A stretch of 47,892 nucleotides of DNA from Methanosarcinales archaeon (GTDB lineage Archaea; Halobacteriota; Methanosarcinia; Methanosarcinales; Methanocomedenaceae). Positions 34,369 to 43,581 of the stretch are shown piece by piece. Within the stretch, counting starts at the first letter, position 1. The number at the start of each line of letters is the position of its first letter. The translations under genes were made by a program, and so were the position numbers. Where the stretch lies: NCBI GenBank assembly GCA_021108405.1, contig JAIOQW010000181.1, positions 1 to 47,892 of the forward strand, written 5' to 3'. The notes under the pieces were generated by a model. The model saw only the letters and a list, made by a program, of their open reading frames with translations, did no database searches and was not told the DNA's origin.

Positions 34369-34965
34369 TGCCGGATACTGGCCACTGATAAGTATTGCCC
34401 TTGCAGGCCCCCCATCACCATTAGCGATCTTAAGTGGCAGGCAAATAAAGAAATATTTTCCTGCCTCTACATCGCAGAGTTCCAGTCCTTCGATTATGAC
34501 AATACCTGCATGTAACAGGGTATGATGGACCTTGTATTCTTCATCCGGTGCACCTATTGAGAGTGCATCGACTCCAATGGTCCTGATATTATTATCCACA
34601 AGACATTGTGCACATAGTGCAGTTAAACATGCCCCACCTTGGGCTCCTTTTATTAACAGTATTTCCTCTGCATGTAATTTACCTATATCACCAGGTTCAA
34701 CAGGTCTTTGTATACCGGACATATCAATAAGCCTGGCAGAACCTACCAGCGGTTCTAAAGGAATCTCACTAACACCCGCCTTATCTGAAAATAAATGCAG
34801 GGGTGGATCTATATGAGTTCCGGTATGGGTTCCAAGTTGAAGCTTTGAGACATTATAAGGATCCCCCGCATCAAGCCCCAGTATCCTGGTCAGTACAGGA
34901 GCCGGGTCTTCGGGATACATCTCCATATCAGGAGAAATAGTCTTTGAGATATCAATGATCTTCAT
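34354..34965 (-). CDS. Cyclase family metal-dependent hydrolase (kynurenine formamidase-like)
   Basis: This 203-residue protein belongs to the putative cyclase family (kynurenine formamidase-like). The N-terminus [23 protein letters not shown] and the metal motif [14 protein letters not shown] (about 43-56) are diagnostic, and a later conserved Asp/His region reads [21 protein letters not shown]. It would hydrolyse a small amide or ester. Its start overlaps the pheT stop by 4 nt (ATGA), so it is in one operon with pheT, which gives no clue to the substrate. The archaeal members have not been well defined biochemically. Confidence 0.88.
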   Translation of the reverse strand: MKIIDISKTISPDMEMYPEDPAPVLTRILGLDAGDPYNVSKLQLGTHTGTHIDPPLHLFSDKAGVSEIPLEPLVGSARLIDMSGIQRPVEPGDIGKLHAEEILLIKGAQGGACLTALCAQCLVDNNIRTIGVDALSIGAPDEEYKVHHTLLHAGIVIIEGLELCDVEAGKYFFICLPLKIANGDGGPARAILISGQYPALAEY

Positions 34966-36572
34966 ACCACAAGCTCGAAACCAACTGCTGGTTGCTGCAT
35001 TCCAAAACTGGTTATTACATCCGGATGTATCTCACCCAGCATGCCTACTTCTTTATTATCTACCAGTACTGCTGCCCTTCTGCCATCCAGGAATGCAGGA
35101 TCATCTATCTTCCCTATGATATATTGTATACCTCTTTCGCGCATAACGGCATCAACTACAGCCCTGATCTCTGTATAATTAGCAGCAGGATGGATACTAA
35201 CACCTGCAAGGTGTTGTATAGTAGATCCGTCGATCACCACATCTCCTACTTCAAAAATACGCTGGGGGAGCTCTCTATGCTGGTTTAATGATAGTGTCTC
35301 TATCAGGTTAGGTAATATGGTTGTTCTGACCATGGTCTGGTCTTCACTAATCGGATGCCTTACAGAAGTTGCCTTTCCATCAGAAGATCGCTGCATATTA
35401 TGATAATGTATATTTTCACTTGTTAGTGTAAAAGGCATAACCTGGTAATAACCCAGTCCTACCATTATGCGCATAATTTCTCTATTGCTAATAGAAATTT
35501 GGTGTTGCTGGCCTACAGTAACGGTTTTTGGGATCGTGGGTGTGATATTATCATATCCGTAACCTATTGCAATATCTTCGATAATATCCCATGTATGGAG
35601 GATATCTGCTCTGTAGGCCGGGGATCTGACCTTGATATGATCCTGCTCAATAACAGCTTCGAATTTCATTCGTTCCAACTGCTCTACAATCTCTTTTGAC
35701 GAAAGAGTGATCCCAATAAGGGAGTTTACTTCTTCAATATCAATAATCCATTCTTCCGGTGTGAGATCAGGTGTGATGGTCGTACCTTCAATACTGTTAT
35801 TAATGGTAACCTTCTCTATAGTACCTCCTCTCTCGGCCAGTGAGGTAACCACAATATTCAGTGCTGTATATACATTCTTATCCAGACCGGTCACATCAAT
35901 GAAAAGGTCATGTGTGTCATAATTTACTTTAGTTAATTCGCCGTTAATAATAGGCGGGAATGAGAGTACCCGGTCATCGACGTCAAGTATTAAAGGATAG
36001 CTTGTAAACCCTTCCATAAGGTGGGCATATTTAGTACCTTTTGGGTGCCGCTTTAGGATCTCTTGCATGGTCATGGGTTTGGTAAAGTCCAGGGGTACGA
36101 AACTGAACTCAGGGTCTGCGGCAATATATCGAAACGGAGGAGTAACCTTACTAATGTCATGAATACCAATAGAAACTTTTTTACGGTCCCTACCCAGTCC
36201 CCAGTGCAGGTCTTCCTGGACAGCCATAAGGCTTTCAATACTGTAATCATCAAATGTAAGACCTGTTATTACTGCACAGCCCAGATATGGGCGGATCCGC
36301 TTAATCCCTTCATCAAGAGTTATGGATATATCCGATCCTTTTGCCTGGTAATTGGTCAATCCGGTCTCAATATCTAAAAATCCGCGCATAGCCCTGGCAA
36401 CGCCTTCCGGACTGTACAGGTCAGGACGATCAGGGAAGAACTCAATGTCGATATAGTCCTCTTCAATACGTTCAATATCAGCTCCTATCATGGGGATCCG
36501 CTTGATAAAAGTGTCTCTGTCTGTTCCTGTTAATGCTTCAATATCTTCATAATATAATGTGATCACTGGCAT
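34962..36572 (-). CDS. pheT: Phenylalanyl-tRNA synthetase beta subunit, archaeal type
   Basis: This 536-residue protein matches the short archaeal/eukaryotic PheT, without the bacterial N-terminal tRNA-binding domain. Features are the B3/B4 region with [20 protein letters not shown] (about 46-65), [30 protein letters not shown], the B5 domain (about 265-340), and the class-II-like core with [32 protein letters not shown]. The beta subunit joins PheS to form the heterotetramer that charges tRNA-Phe and edits Tyr errors. pheS is not in the window. GGAG lies about 10 nt before the ATG. Confidence 0.95.
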   Translation of the reverse strand: MPVITLYYEDIEALTGTDRDTFIKRIPMIGADIERIEEDYIDIEFFPDRPDLYSPEGVARAMRGFLDIETGLTNYQAKGSDISITLDEGIKRIRPYLGCAVITGLTFDDYSIESLMAVQEDLHWGLGRDRKKVSIGIHDISKVTPPFRYIAADPEFSFVPLDFTKPMTMQEILKRHPKGTKYAHLMEGFTSYPLILDVDDRVLSFPPIINGELTKVNYDTHDLFIDVTGLDKNVYTALNIVVTSLAERGGTIEKVTINNSIEGTTITPDLTPEEWIIDIEEVNSLIGITLSSKEIVEQLERMKFEAVIEQDHIKVRSPAYRADILHTWDIIEDIAIGYGYDNITPTIPKTVTVGQQHQISISNREIMRIMVGLGYYQVMPFTLTSENIHYHNMQRSSDGKATSVRHPISEDQTMVRTTILPNLIETLSLNQHRELPQRIFEVGDVVIDGSTIQHLAGVSIHPAANYTEIRAVVDAVMRERGIQYIIGKIDDPAFLDGRRAAVLVDNKEVGMLGEIHPDVITSFGMQQPAVGFELVV

Positions 36573-36627
36573 GTGGATCAGCTCCTATTCTGATAGTCAT
36601 ATATATTACCTTAGATAAAGGTTTTTT

Positions 36628-36698
36628 TATCCACTTCAAATCATAGGGTAAAAATGATAGTTACAGAGATTCTTGGAAGCCGACGTTCTCTGTGTAAC
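36628..36698. repeat. Half inverted-repeat element with CAGAGA stem
   Basis: TATCCACTTCAAA at 36628-36640 is followed by TCATAGGGTAAAAATGATAG and then a stem GTTACAGAGA...TCTCTGTGTAAC ending at 36698. It is the inverse counterpart of 20560-20643. The outer stem bases differ on both arms (GTTAC/GTAAC here, GCCAC/GTGGC there), so pairing is kept. No second terminal repeat is visible. Confidence 0.65.
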
Positions 36699-36820
36699 GG
36701 AAGGCATCATCCACACCACCATTAGTCCGAATCTCCGGTCTTGTAATATAGCAGATGGATGGATCTTATTACTTTCACCGGGCTCTTAGTAATGTCTTAT
36801 TAATTATGAGTGTATTGATC

Positions 36821-36869
36821 TTTCTGGTAGTATATCAAATACAGCTTGATATATCGAAAATGCCAGAAA
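36821..36869. repeat. Hairpin unit 9 (M6 with outer stem)
   Basis: An M6-like stem (ATATCAA...TTGATAT, about 36830-36855) is enclosed by TTTCTGG (36821-36827) and CCAGAAA (36863-36869), which extend the structure. It lies in the leader of the GyrI-like gene. Confidence 0.6.
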
Positions 36870-36903
36870 TAAATAAATCAAAAGAAAAAGAGGTAGAATC
36901 AAC

Positions 36904-37398
36904 ATGGAAAAAGATATTAAAGTAGAAGTAAAAGAAATGCCAGAACTGCATGTGGCTTATATCAGACATACCGGCCCTTTTAAGGGAGATACGAAACTCT
37001 TTGCCGATCTGTTTGGAAAACTGATGGGATGGGCTGGTCCCAGGGGGCTGCTGAGCTCTCCTCAAACAATGGTCCTATCCGTTTACCACGATGACCCGGG
37101 CATAACAGAAGAAGATAATCTCAGGATGAGTGTTTGTATCACTGTTCCTGAAGATACGGGGGTTGAAGGAGAAATTGGCAAAATGAGCGTGCCCGGTGGT
37201 ATGTATGCTGTTGCCAGGTTTGAACTTGATCCTGATGAATATGAAGATGCATGGAATATGATCTACGGTAGCTGGCTTCCGGAAAATGGGTATCTCTATG
37301 ATGAAGGGGTCTGTTATGAGATCTATCTAAACGATCCTGAGGAGCATCCCCAGAACAAACATGTTGTTGATATTTGCATTCCGGTAAAGCCTATTTAA
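36904..37398 (+). CDS. GyrI-like (SbmC/AraC effector-binding) domain protein
   Basis: This 164-residue protein consists of a single GyrI-like small-molecule-binding domain. The start VEVKEMPELHVAYIRHTGPF (about 7-26), the middle VLSVYHDDPGITEEDNLRMSVCI and the conserved SVPGGMYAVARF (about 98-109) match the family, and the C-terminus ends in VDICIPVKPI. Such stand-alone domains bind hydrophobic or cationic compounds, and some members hydrolyse toxins. No DNA-binding domain is attached. A M6 hairpin lies in its leader. It stands between pheT and thrS without obvious operon links. Confidence 0.85.
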   Translation: MEKDIKVEVKEMPELHVAYIRHTGPFKGDTKLFADLFGKLMGWAGPRGLLSSPQTMVLSVYHDDPGITEEDNLRMSVCITVPEDTGVEGEIGKMSVPGGMYAVARFELDPDEYEDAWNMIYGSWLPENGYLYDEGVCYEIYLNDPEEHPQNKHVVDICIPVKPI

Positions 37399-37441
37399 GA
37401 TAGCCCTTAATGTATCCAATTTTGACACTATGGTGAAATTT

Positions 37442-37565
37442 TATCCACTTCAAATCTAAGGGTCATATAAAAATTATTAGACAGGATTAACAGGATATAC
37501 CGCAACATCAACATCCCGTAAATCCCGTAAATTCTGTCAAAATACCATACTTTTTGAAGTGGATA
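37442..37565. mobile_element. Terminal-inverted-repeat element (TATCCACTTCAAA), copy B
   Basis: A 124-bp element begins TATCCACTTCAAA and ends with the exact inverse, preceded by two extra pairing bases. The interior holds the palindrome GACAGGATTAACAGGAT...ATTCTGTC. It has no coding capacity. The matching copy at 16984 carries an added hairpin unit. The flanks show no certain target duplication. The sequence TTTGACACTATGGTG just before it recalls 47805 and 18925. Confidence 0.78.
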
Positions 37566-37640
37566 CATGAAATTGTATACAATAACAAAATCCTTATCTA
37601 TTCCAAATAGCATCAAGTATCATTATAACGGTGAAAAACC

Positions 37641-39533
37641 ATGCAGATTTTACTCATCCATTCGGATTATATAGCATATGAGGTGAAAAAAGAAACACCT
37701 GTTGCAGAAAAAATAGATGAACAGATGCGTTTTGGTCGATTAGACGAGGCCCTTACAGTATTCATAGCTGTAGAAAAATCAGACGAATCCGACCCGGAAA
37801 AGGCTGTTGCTTCAACACTTGATGAGATAAAGAATGTGGCATCGCAGCTTAAGGCCCAAAACATCATGCTTTATCCTTATGCACATCTTAGCAGTTCGCT
37901 TTCTTCCCCTAAAGTAGCAATAGCAGTACTCAAAAACTTAGAAACCGCATTAAAGGATGAGTTCACTGTCAAGCGGGCACCATTCGGATTTTATAAAGCA
38001 TTTGAGATCAAATGTAAAGGACACCCTCTATCCGAACTATCCCGGACAATCACTGTTGATGAGACTATTACCCCAAAAGCAGCAGCAAAAGAAGAAATAG
38101 TTAGTGAAGCTATCAAGGCAGAAGAAAAAGCCAAATCCTACTGGTATGTCTTAAAACCTGATGGTCAGATGCAAACTTTCGAGGATTTTAATTTTACAGG
38201 ATATGATAACCTTAAAAAATTCAAAAATTATGAAGTATCCAAAAGCCGTGAAGTAGACAGGACACCACCCCACGTGGAATTAATGAGGCGGTTGGAGATC
38301 GCGGATTATGAACCCGGCAGCGACAGCGGAAATATGAGGTTCTATCCCAAAGGCAGGATGATAAAGAGCCTGCTTGAGACCTATGTACTGGAGCGCTCAG
38401 CTGAAGTTGGTGCTATGGAGGTAGAGACGCCTATCATGTATGATATGAACCACGTCACTTTAAAGAAATACCTGGACCGTTTCCCTGCCCGACAGTATTC
38501 TATCGAGGCTGATAAGAAGAGCCTGTTCCTGCGATTTGCTGCATGTTTCGGTCAGTTCCTTATGAACCATGATATGACCATCTCATACAGGGACCTGCCA
38601 TTAAAGATGATCGAACTGACAAGGTACAGTTTCCGTAAAGAGCAAAGGGGCGAAGTGGTAGGACTGCGAAGACTGCGTGCTTTTACCATGCCTGATATGC
38701 ATACCCTGGCGTTAGATATGGAACAGGCAATGTTGGAGTTTAAACAGCAGTATGATATGTGCATCAGTGTCCTGAAGGATATGGGCATAGGACTTGAGGA
38801 CTATGAGGTTGCTATACGGTTCACCCGTGATTTCTATGAAGCAAACAAGGCATTTATCATAGAACTTGCCCGTATTGTGGATAAACCTGTGATCATTGAG
38901 ATGTGGGACCAGCGGTTCTTCTATTTTGTGTTAAAGTTCGAGTTCAATTATATTGATGCCCTGGACAAAGCCAGTGCACTGTCCACTGTTCAGATAGATG
39001 TGGAGAATGCCGAGCGTTATGATATAAACTATATTAATGAACACGGAAATGCAAAGCATCCCTTAATCCTGCACTGCTCACCCAGTGGTGCAATTGAGCG
39101 TATCATCTATGGACTGCTTGAGAAGAATTATATGATAACACGCTCAGGAGGAGTGCCTATGCTTCCGGTCTGGCTCTCGCCCACCCAGGTAAGAGTGATC
39201 CCGATTGCCGAGAGGCACAGAGAAACAGCAGGGGAAATAGTCCATATGCTGGGATGCAGGGTGGACATCGATGACAGGGATGAAACTGTAGGTAAAAGGA
39301 TAAGGGATGCAGGTAGGGAATGGATACCATATGTAGCTGTACTGGGCGATGAAGAACTTGCAAAGGGTGAACTTACCGTAACTATTCGCTCACAGAGTGA
39401 GCCAAAGAAACCTAAAAAGGTGAAGATGAAGGCATGGGACCTGTCTGCCAGAATACAGACAGATATTGCAGGACTGCCGTATAAGAGTATTCCTTTACCA
39501 GTGTATCTGTCCACCAGGCCCAAGTTCGTATGA
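37641..39533 (+). CDS. thrS: Threonyl-tRNA synthetase, archaeal type
   Basis: This 630-residue enzyme charges tRNA-Thr. The N-terminal domain (about 1-145, [15 protein letters not shown]) is the archaeal editing domain related to D-aminoacyl-tRNA deacylase, not the bacterial type. The class II core (about 200-480) includes [46 protein letters not shown] with motif 2 Arg residues, and the motif 3 region [13 protein letters not shown]. The anticodon-binding domain (about 500-600) follows. GGTGA lies 6 nt before the ATG. It is upstream of a tRNA gene but not operon-linked with certainty. Confidence 0.95.
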   Translation: MQILLIHSDYIAYEVKKETPVAEKIDEQMRFGRLDEALTVFIAVEKSDESDPEKAVASTLDEIKNVASQLKAQNIMLYPYAHLSSSLSSPKVAIAVLKNLETALKDEFTVKRAPFGFYKAFEIKCKGHPLSELSRTITVDETITPKAAAKEEIVSEAIKAEEKAKSYWYVLKPDGQMQTFEDFNFTGYDNLKKFKNYEVSKSREVDRTPPHVELMRRLEIADYEPGSDSGNMRFYPKGRMIKSLLETYVLERSAEVGAMEVETPIMYDMNHVTLKKYLDRFPARQYSIEADKKSLFLRFAACFGQFLMNHDMTISYRDLPLKMIELTRYSFRKEQRGEVVGLRRLRAFTMPDMHTLALDMEQAMLEFKQQYDMCISVLKDMGIGLEDYEVAIRFTRDFYEANKAFIIELARIVDKPVIIEMWDQRFFYFVLKFEFNYIDALDKASALSTVQIDVENAERYDINYINEHGNAKHPLILHCSPSGAIERIIYGLLEKNYMITRSGGVPMLPVWLSPTQVRVIPIAERHRETAGEIVHMLGCRVDIDDRDETVGKRIRDAGREWIPYVAVLGDEELAKGELTVTIRSQSEPKKPKKVKMKAWDLSARIQTDIAGLPYKSIPLPVYLSTRPKFV

Positions 39534-39594
39534 GTGGAAAGGCTTTTAATTAATTAATGAGTAGAGAGAGGAATATTAAGAGCTATTTTATTGC

Positions 39595-39669
39595 GGGACA
39601 GTAGGGTAGCCTGGCCGATCCTCGAGCGTTTGGGACGCTTGGACTGCGGTTCGAATCCGCGCTGTCCCA
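39595..39669 (+). tRNA. tRNA-Pro (anticodon TGG)
   Basis: The acceptor arms GGGACAG (39595-39601) and CTGTCCC (39662-39668) pair completely, with A as discriminator. The anticodon arm has stem GAGCG/CGCTT around the loop TTTGGGA, giving anticodon TGG for proline. The T arm reads GCGGTTCGAATCCGC. The CCA end is not encoded. No intron is visible. Confidence 0.93.
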
Positions 39670-39670
39670 T

Positions 39671-39680
39671 AATTTTTTTA
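39671..39680 (+). terminator. T-tract terminator after tRNA-Pro
   Basis: AATTTTTTTA directly follows the tRNA and fits the T-rich release signal of archaeal RNA polymerase. Confidence 0.55.
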
Positions 39681-39740
39681 CTGTATATATTTTATAAAAA
39701 TATATCTCAAGTAAATGCGAACGAAATGAGCATTTTCTTG
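39681..39740 (-). repeat. 60-bp hairpin unit (M5-M8), inverted copy of 24271-24330
   Basis: The unit consists of M8 (39683-39705) and M5 (39713-39736). It matches the inverse of the 60-bp unit in array 6 with only about two differences. It starts directly after the tRNA T-tract. Confidence 0.8.
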
Positions 39741-39794
39741 TATCCGGAGTGGTTCAGAAGAGTGTCTATTCCTGGATTGCTATTGTGGTAAAAT

Positions 39795-39846
39795 AAAATC
39801 CTCCCTTTGTCGGATTTCCTTGAGAATATTATCTTACGGATTATAC
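39795..39846 (+). repeat. Hairpin array 10 (M1-M7)
   Basis: M1 (AAAATCC...CGGATTT) is slightly degenerate. It is followed by TTGAG and the M7 sequence TTATCTTACGGATTATA. No recognised gene ends directly before it, though a TAA lies at 39789-39791. Confidence 0.65.
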
Positions 39847-39875
39847 TAAACCGTATCTGTTTTTTGTAACTTTTT

Positions 39876-39946
39876 GCCACAGAGAGCACAGAGATGCCTT
39901 TTCAGTTCCCAACTCCTATCTCTGTGCTCTCTGTGACCTCTGTGGT
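39876..39946. repeat. CCACAGAG-type hairpin
   Basis: GCCACAGAGAGCACAGAGAT pairs with ATCTCTGTGCTCTCTGTG...CTCTGTGG further on, around an unrelated loop. It has the same stem as the hairpin at 20560 but lacks the TATCCACTTCAAA end. Confidence 0.7.
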
Positions 39947-40071
39947 AGTCATATAGAGTTCAAAATTACACTTGCGGAGTAGTATAATTGAAATCAAAGC
40001 GTTAAAAATAACTCTAGAATTGAAGGAACATCAAAAAGTTTTTCGGAGATACTGAATAACCGAGACCGTTA

Positions 40072-40204
40072 CATTACATGTTGGTACTATTAAAATAACC
40101 GCAGATGAACACAGATAAACACGGATACGCTGCCTGAAAATCTGTGTTCATCTGTGTTTATCTGTGGTTTCATAAGATTCACCAACACGAATTGTAACGG
40201 TCTC
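40072..40204 (-). mobile_element. 133-bp MITE, copy B, with 8-bp target duplication
   Basis: This is the inverted counterpart of copy A at 9801, with the same length and the same termini (GAGACCGTTACATT...TGTAACGGTCTC). The flanks GAATAACC (40064-40071) and GAATAACC (40205-40212) form a perfect 8-bp direct repeat. The inner palindrome differs from copy A mainly by paired C/G to T/A changes (CGCGGAT versus CACAGAT). No coding capacity is present. Confidence 0.9.
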
Positions 40205-40358
40205 GAATAACCGCAACCTTTTAATAGTCAACACTCCAATATTGACCTATATCCATTCCAGTTGGTGAGAAACAATACGAGTTCTGGAAACAGGCTTGAA
40301 AGAACTGATGACCCAACAATAATAACAGATGAACTGTTTGTAAAATAGAGGAGCTTGT

Positions 40359-41627
40359 ATGAATATCAGCATAACAAAAGCTATAAGAAAAATGGCGGGT
40401 TGGTGCCCGAATGTTAGCTTGACAAATAAAGAGGAGGAAATGATTATGGAAATATATAAGAAAGAGTATATTCGCAAAATAAAAGGTATTGGATTCAATG
40501 GAATTACCGCAATACTGCATCTTGTGTATGCGTTTTGGCTGGTAGGTACAGCACTATGGGTTCTGGCAGGGATTAAATTATTTCCTTGGTATGTACTGGA
40601 TATTACGTTTATATCTTCTGGAATCCTGCTGATAATTGGTGTTACTTCACTAATGATTTTCCTTAATTTTATTAAATCTGCTAATATTCACAGGGTATTG
40701 GCTGCGGTGAATATAGTATTGATTGTGGTTTTTTTCATGTATCTGAGCCAGACTCTCATATCATATGAACCGAAAATTACACTGATTACCCTGTTTGAGA
40801 AACCATTTTATTACTATACTTTTAGTATAGTCTCGCTTACACTTTTCACAATAATTCTAGGATTTCCAAATTTAATTACCCTTCTAAGTAAACCCACTGA
40901 AGAACGTAAAATTAAATTCTTTGCAGCATCGCTTTTTACTCTCATCGTCACATTTGCTCTTATTGGTGGCTATTATTTTTATTTAAATATGCAAAAGGAC
41001 AGCATGATATTAGAAGATTATGGGGATGGCGGGTATAGAATATATCAGATGGGTTCAAATATCTATACTATGAGCGGATTATGTACGGAAGACTACCCAT
41101 ATTTCCTTGATTCCTATGAAGGCACTTCAGGACATCCGATTTCAGGTGATTCATATGAAGCTATACAATTCTTAAGGACTAAAGAAAACAGCAATGTACT
41201 GGGGTGGTGGGACTACCAACTTCAGATCAAAGCTGCAGATAAGGAACCCATTATTACTTATGCGTCCAATGAAATGAAGCATACTGTGGGCAGACCGTCG
41301 CAATTATACGATAAATTCGAGTCAAATGAAAAGGTGGTTGACGTTTCAACTTTTTTCACTACTGATTCCGAGGAAACAGCAGTTAGTATTGCTGAGAAGT
41401 ACGAGGCAAAATATGTGTATATCTTGCTGCAGAGATGGGATGTTTATTACAAGATCATGCTTTATACGGTTCAACCGGATATGATTGAAAAAATCTATAC
41501 ATCTGAGACGCTTTTAAACGAATTATATGAAGTGTCGATGGCATATAAATTTAAAACCGGGGCGGAACTGGAATACTTTGATAAGATATTCGAAAATAGG
41601 GATGTTGTGATTTATCAGTTGAAATAA
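40359..41627 (+). CDS. DUF1673-like membrane protein fused to an AglB/STT3-type C-terminal domain
   Basis: This 422-residue protein begins with a short motif KAIRKMAGWCPN (8-18), typical of the Methanosarcina DUF1673 family. Four to six membrane helices follow (about 45-205). The outside-facing C-terminal domain carries EAIQFLRTKENSNVLGWWDY (267-286), then EPIIT, and VVDVSTFFTTDSEETAVSIA. This is the arrangement of the globular domain of oligosaccharyltransferase AglB/STT3, where WWDYG helps bind the acceptor sequon. The catalytic multi-helix domain with the DxD motifs is absent. It cannot be a complete oligosaccharyltransferase; it may bind sequons or be an accessory subunit. AGAGGAGC precedes the ATG. 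The 133-bp MITE lies about 150 bp upstream. Confidence 0.72.
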   Translation: MNISITKAIRKMAGWCPNVSLTNKEEEMIMEIYKKEYIRKIKGIGFNGITAILHLVYAFWLVGTALWVLAGIKLFPWYVLDITFISSGILLIIGVTSLMIFLNFIKSANIHRVLAAVNIVLIVVFFMYLSQTLISYEPKITLITLFEKPFYYYTFSIVSLTLFTIILGFPNLITLLSKPTEERKIKFFAASLFTLIVTFALIGGYYFYLNMQKDSMILEDYGDGGYRIYQMGSNIYTMSGLCTEDYPYFLDSYEGTSGHPISGDSYEAIQFLRTKENSNVLGWWDYQLQIKAADKEPIITYASNEMKHTVGRPSQLYDKFESNEKVVDVSTFFTTDSEETAVSIAEKYEAKYVYILLQRWDVYYKIMLYTVQPDMIEKIYTSETLLNELYEVSMAYKFKTGAELEYFDKIFENRDVVIYQLK

Positions 41628-41680
41628 AATGGAAAGAAAGGACGGATTTCATCTTTGGTAAATAAATTATGCTGCATACA

Positions 41681-42463
41681 TCACTTTTCCTTTTTTTGTA
41701 TATTCGGCAGTTGGTGATGTTTCATTTTCAAATTCTTATATATCGATCCCATTGCATCATCAAGATTTTGCTTATTATCAAAACCGTCCACAATCTCCTG
41801 CAGATAGCTTGTAGACTTCCCTTTCATCTCATCAACCAGCTCAATAATATTCGGCATGGCACGAACGATATTATCAACAATACAAACCGAAGCAGATTGT
41901 GCTGTTCTTGATAACGGATTTAAATCAACAACAATCACAGTTTTGCCCATCTTCCTGAGCGCCTCACATCTATCTCCATCCTCAAGTGGCACGCACACCA
42001 CATCAGCCAAGAAGATACCCTGTTTGCATACGTGCTTCCTTTCTGATGACAATTCTGCAATATCACAATCCGGCCTGGCTCCCAGCACTTCATATGCCCC
42101 GTATGATTGCAGATACTCAATGATCTTTTGTACTCTCTCTTGAGTTTTATAGAATAAATTAACTTCCAGAGGTGCACCAAGCATAGTTGATAACTTAACA
42201 AGTTCTTCTGCTACTAATGCTGCTGTATTGCCATTTACCGAGATCACCGGACTCTTGGCAAGCACTAATGCCGCTGCTGCCGTACGCCCGGCTTCACTGG
42301 CAGAAGGGATGGTCTGCTCACCTAATAAATAATCAAACGCTTCCCCCCTACCCTGTGCGATCAATCCGGTAATACCGGTAATACCTTTCTCCACACCCTG
42401 TATGATAAGCTCCCTGGTCATAAGAGACAGGTATCTGGGATGATCTTTCGGGATATCGGTCAA
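41681..42463 (-). CDS. 4-phosphopantoate--beta-alanine ligase
   Basis: This 260-residue enzyme makes 4'-phosphopantothenate from 4-phosphopantoate and beta-alanine with ATP, in the archaeal route to coenzyme A. Family features are IPKDHPRYLSLMTRELIIQGVEKGIT (4-29), GRGEAFDYLLGE (38-49), SVNGNTAAL, CDIAELSSERKHVCKQGI and VVDLNPLSRTAQSA (about 174-187). The start is TTG 42463, 2 nt after the stop of the YprB-like gene. AGGATA in the end of that gene serves as ribosome site. Pantoate kinase, the partner step, is not in the window. Confidence 0.93.
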   Translation of the reverse strand: MTDIPKDHPRYLSLMTRELIIQGVEKGITGITGLIAQGRGEAFDYLLGEQTIPSASEAGRTAAAALVLAKSPVISVNGNTAALVAEELVKLSTMLGAPLEVNLFYKTQERVQKIIEYLQSYGAYEVLGARPDCDIAELSSERKHVCKQGIFLADVVCVPLEDGDRCEALRKMGKTVIVVDLNPLSRTAQSASVCIVDNIVRAMPNIIELVDEMKGKSTSYLQEIVDGFDNKQNLDDAMGSIYKNLKMKHHQLPNIQKKEK

Positions 42464-42465
42464 GA

Positions 42466-43218
42466 TTATATCCTACCCGTATAATTTTCGATCAATTTCG
42501 GATATACCATATCAATGATCGTTTCAAGGTTCTGTATATCTTCAATATTATATTTAATAAGAGTGTCCAGTGCTTCTTTACTGCCCCGTTTGTACTGGTA
42601 CCATAACCGTACTGCATCAAATCCTGATAGACCGGCCGTTCCATCAGACCTTGATATGCCGAGCACTGTTTCAATGTGTTTAAGACCGCCTTTTAAACCG
42701 ATCCTGCGCAATGGACTCATCAGGTCGATATGCAGTTGGTCGAATGTAATTTGTGGAAAATGGTACTTAATAAAGGGTAGATCGAACCTGGCTCCATTAA
42801 AAGTAACAAGGGTTTTACAATTATCAAGAACACCCTCAAATTCCTCAAGATCAACTCCTTTTATAAATACGCGGGTCTTACCTCCCCCATGCACACCTAT
42901 TAAAGTGATCTCACTATTCCATGGAGCAAGACCTGTAGTCTCGATATCCAAAAACAATGTCTGGTCCTTGAATGCACGGTATGCTCTCCAATGCTCGTTC
43001 TTTGGCAGTGCCCCGGCAAAGAAAATATGGTCTTTTGTCTTAAGCCGCTGTTGAGATTCATTAACACCTTGCAATATGGCCTTTATCCTGGATCCGGTAA
43101 GTCCTGTAGATCCCGGGTTCTGCTTGAACTCATCCCATGACCCGATACCGCATTTCCATATCTTTTTCTCTGTTGCAGCTCCTATGCCCTGAATGTGAAT
43201 ATAACTGTTAGTAAGCAT
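42466..43218 (-). CDS. YprB-like RNase H-fold exonuclease (COG3359)
   Basis: This 250-residue protein has an N-terminal helix-hairpin-helix-like part (IQGIGAATEKKIWKCGI, about 9-25) and a 3'-5' exonuclease-like domain. The metal motifs are LFLDIETTGL (DxE, about 89-98), LVTFNGARFDLPFI (about 136-149) and a late IKYNIEDIQNLETI (about 222-235) with the last Asp. This is the YprB/RNase H-like group of unknown substrate, possibly acting on RNA or DNA. It is first in a two-gene operon with the pantoate-pathway gene, a pairing without obvious functional sense. Confidence 0.87.
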   Translation of the reverse strand: MLTNSYIHIQGIGAATEKKIWKCGIGSWDEFKQNPGSTGLTGSRIKAILQGVNESQQRLKTKDHIFFAGALPKNEHWRAYRAFKDQTLFLDIETTGLAPWNSEITLIGVHGGGKTRVFIKGVDLEEFEGVLDNCKTLVTFNGARFDLPFIKYHFPQITFDQLHIDLMSPLRRIGLKGGLKHIETVLGISRSDGTAGLSGFDAVRLWYQYKRGSKEALDTLIKYNIEDIQNLETIIDMVYPKLIENYTGRI

Positions 43219-43326
43219 GTTTTGTTATATTGTTTTAGGGGTTTAAATATCTCTACATTTCTATTTTACTTATCTCTCAATCGAAAACTATTTAGACTAT
43301 TGAATAAATTTAAGAATTGGGTCTGA

Positions 43327-43575
43327 ATGATGGAAGACAATGTACCTAATACACTATCTACTAAAGAAACAACAACTAAGATAGTTAAAGTGGGTGGCAC
43401 AATAATTCTAATGTTGCTGCTGCTGGCATCTTCATTTGGTTTCTACACTAGTATGCAATCTGCTATTTGTGACATAATTGAATACAGGTATCAGGATTTG
43501 ATCAGATCAATCTTTAATCTGTTTGTCATCGCTGTAGTATTATTAGTACTTAAGAAGTTTTTTTATGAAAAATAA
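43327..43575 (+). CDS. Small membrane protein, two helices, unknown
   Basis: This 82-residue protein has two predicted membrane helices (about 22-42 with GGTIILMLLLLASSFGF and about 58-78 with IFNLFVIAVVLLVLKKFF), a polar N-terminus and a single extracellular-loop Cys. Two ATG codons in tandem begin it, and no clear ribosome site is present. It ends 6 nt before another small membrane-protein gene, so the two probably form one transcript. I do not recognise the family. Confidence 0.55.
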   Translation: MMEDNVPNTLSTKETTTKIVKVGGTIILMLLLLASSFGFYTSMQSAICDIIEYRYQDLIRSIFNLFVIAVVLLVLKKFFYEK

Positions 43576-43581
43576 ACACCA

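Larger units (their letters stand above)
36573..36903. other. Gene-free interval between pheT and the GyrI-like gene
   Basis: It holds a half element at 36628-36698 and an M6 hairpin at 36821-36869, listed separately. I see no coding potential in the remainder. AAGAGG at about 36888 is too far to be the ribosome site of the next ATG at 36904; a better candidate is GAGGTAG just before it. Confidence 0.5.

Noticed and set aside
39591-39791. 66-codon frame across tRNA-Pro
   Set aside because: It overlaps the whole tRNA and a hairpin unit, so it is a chance frame.
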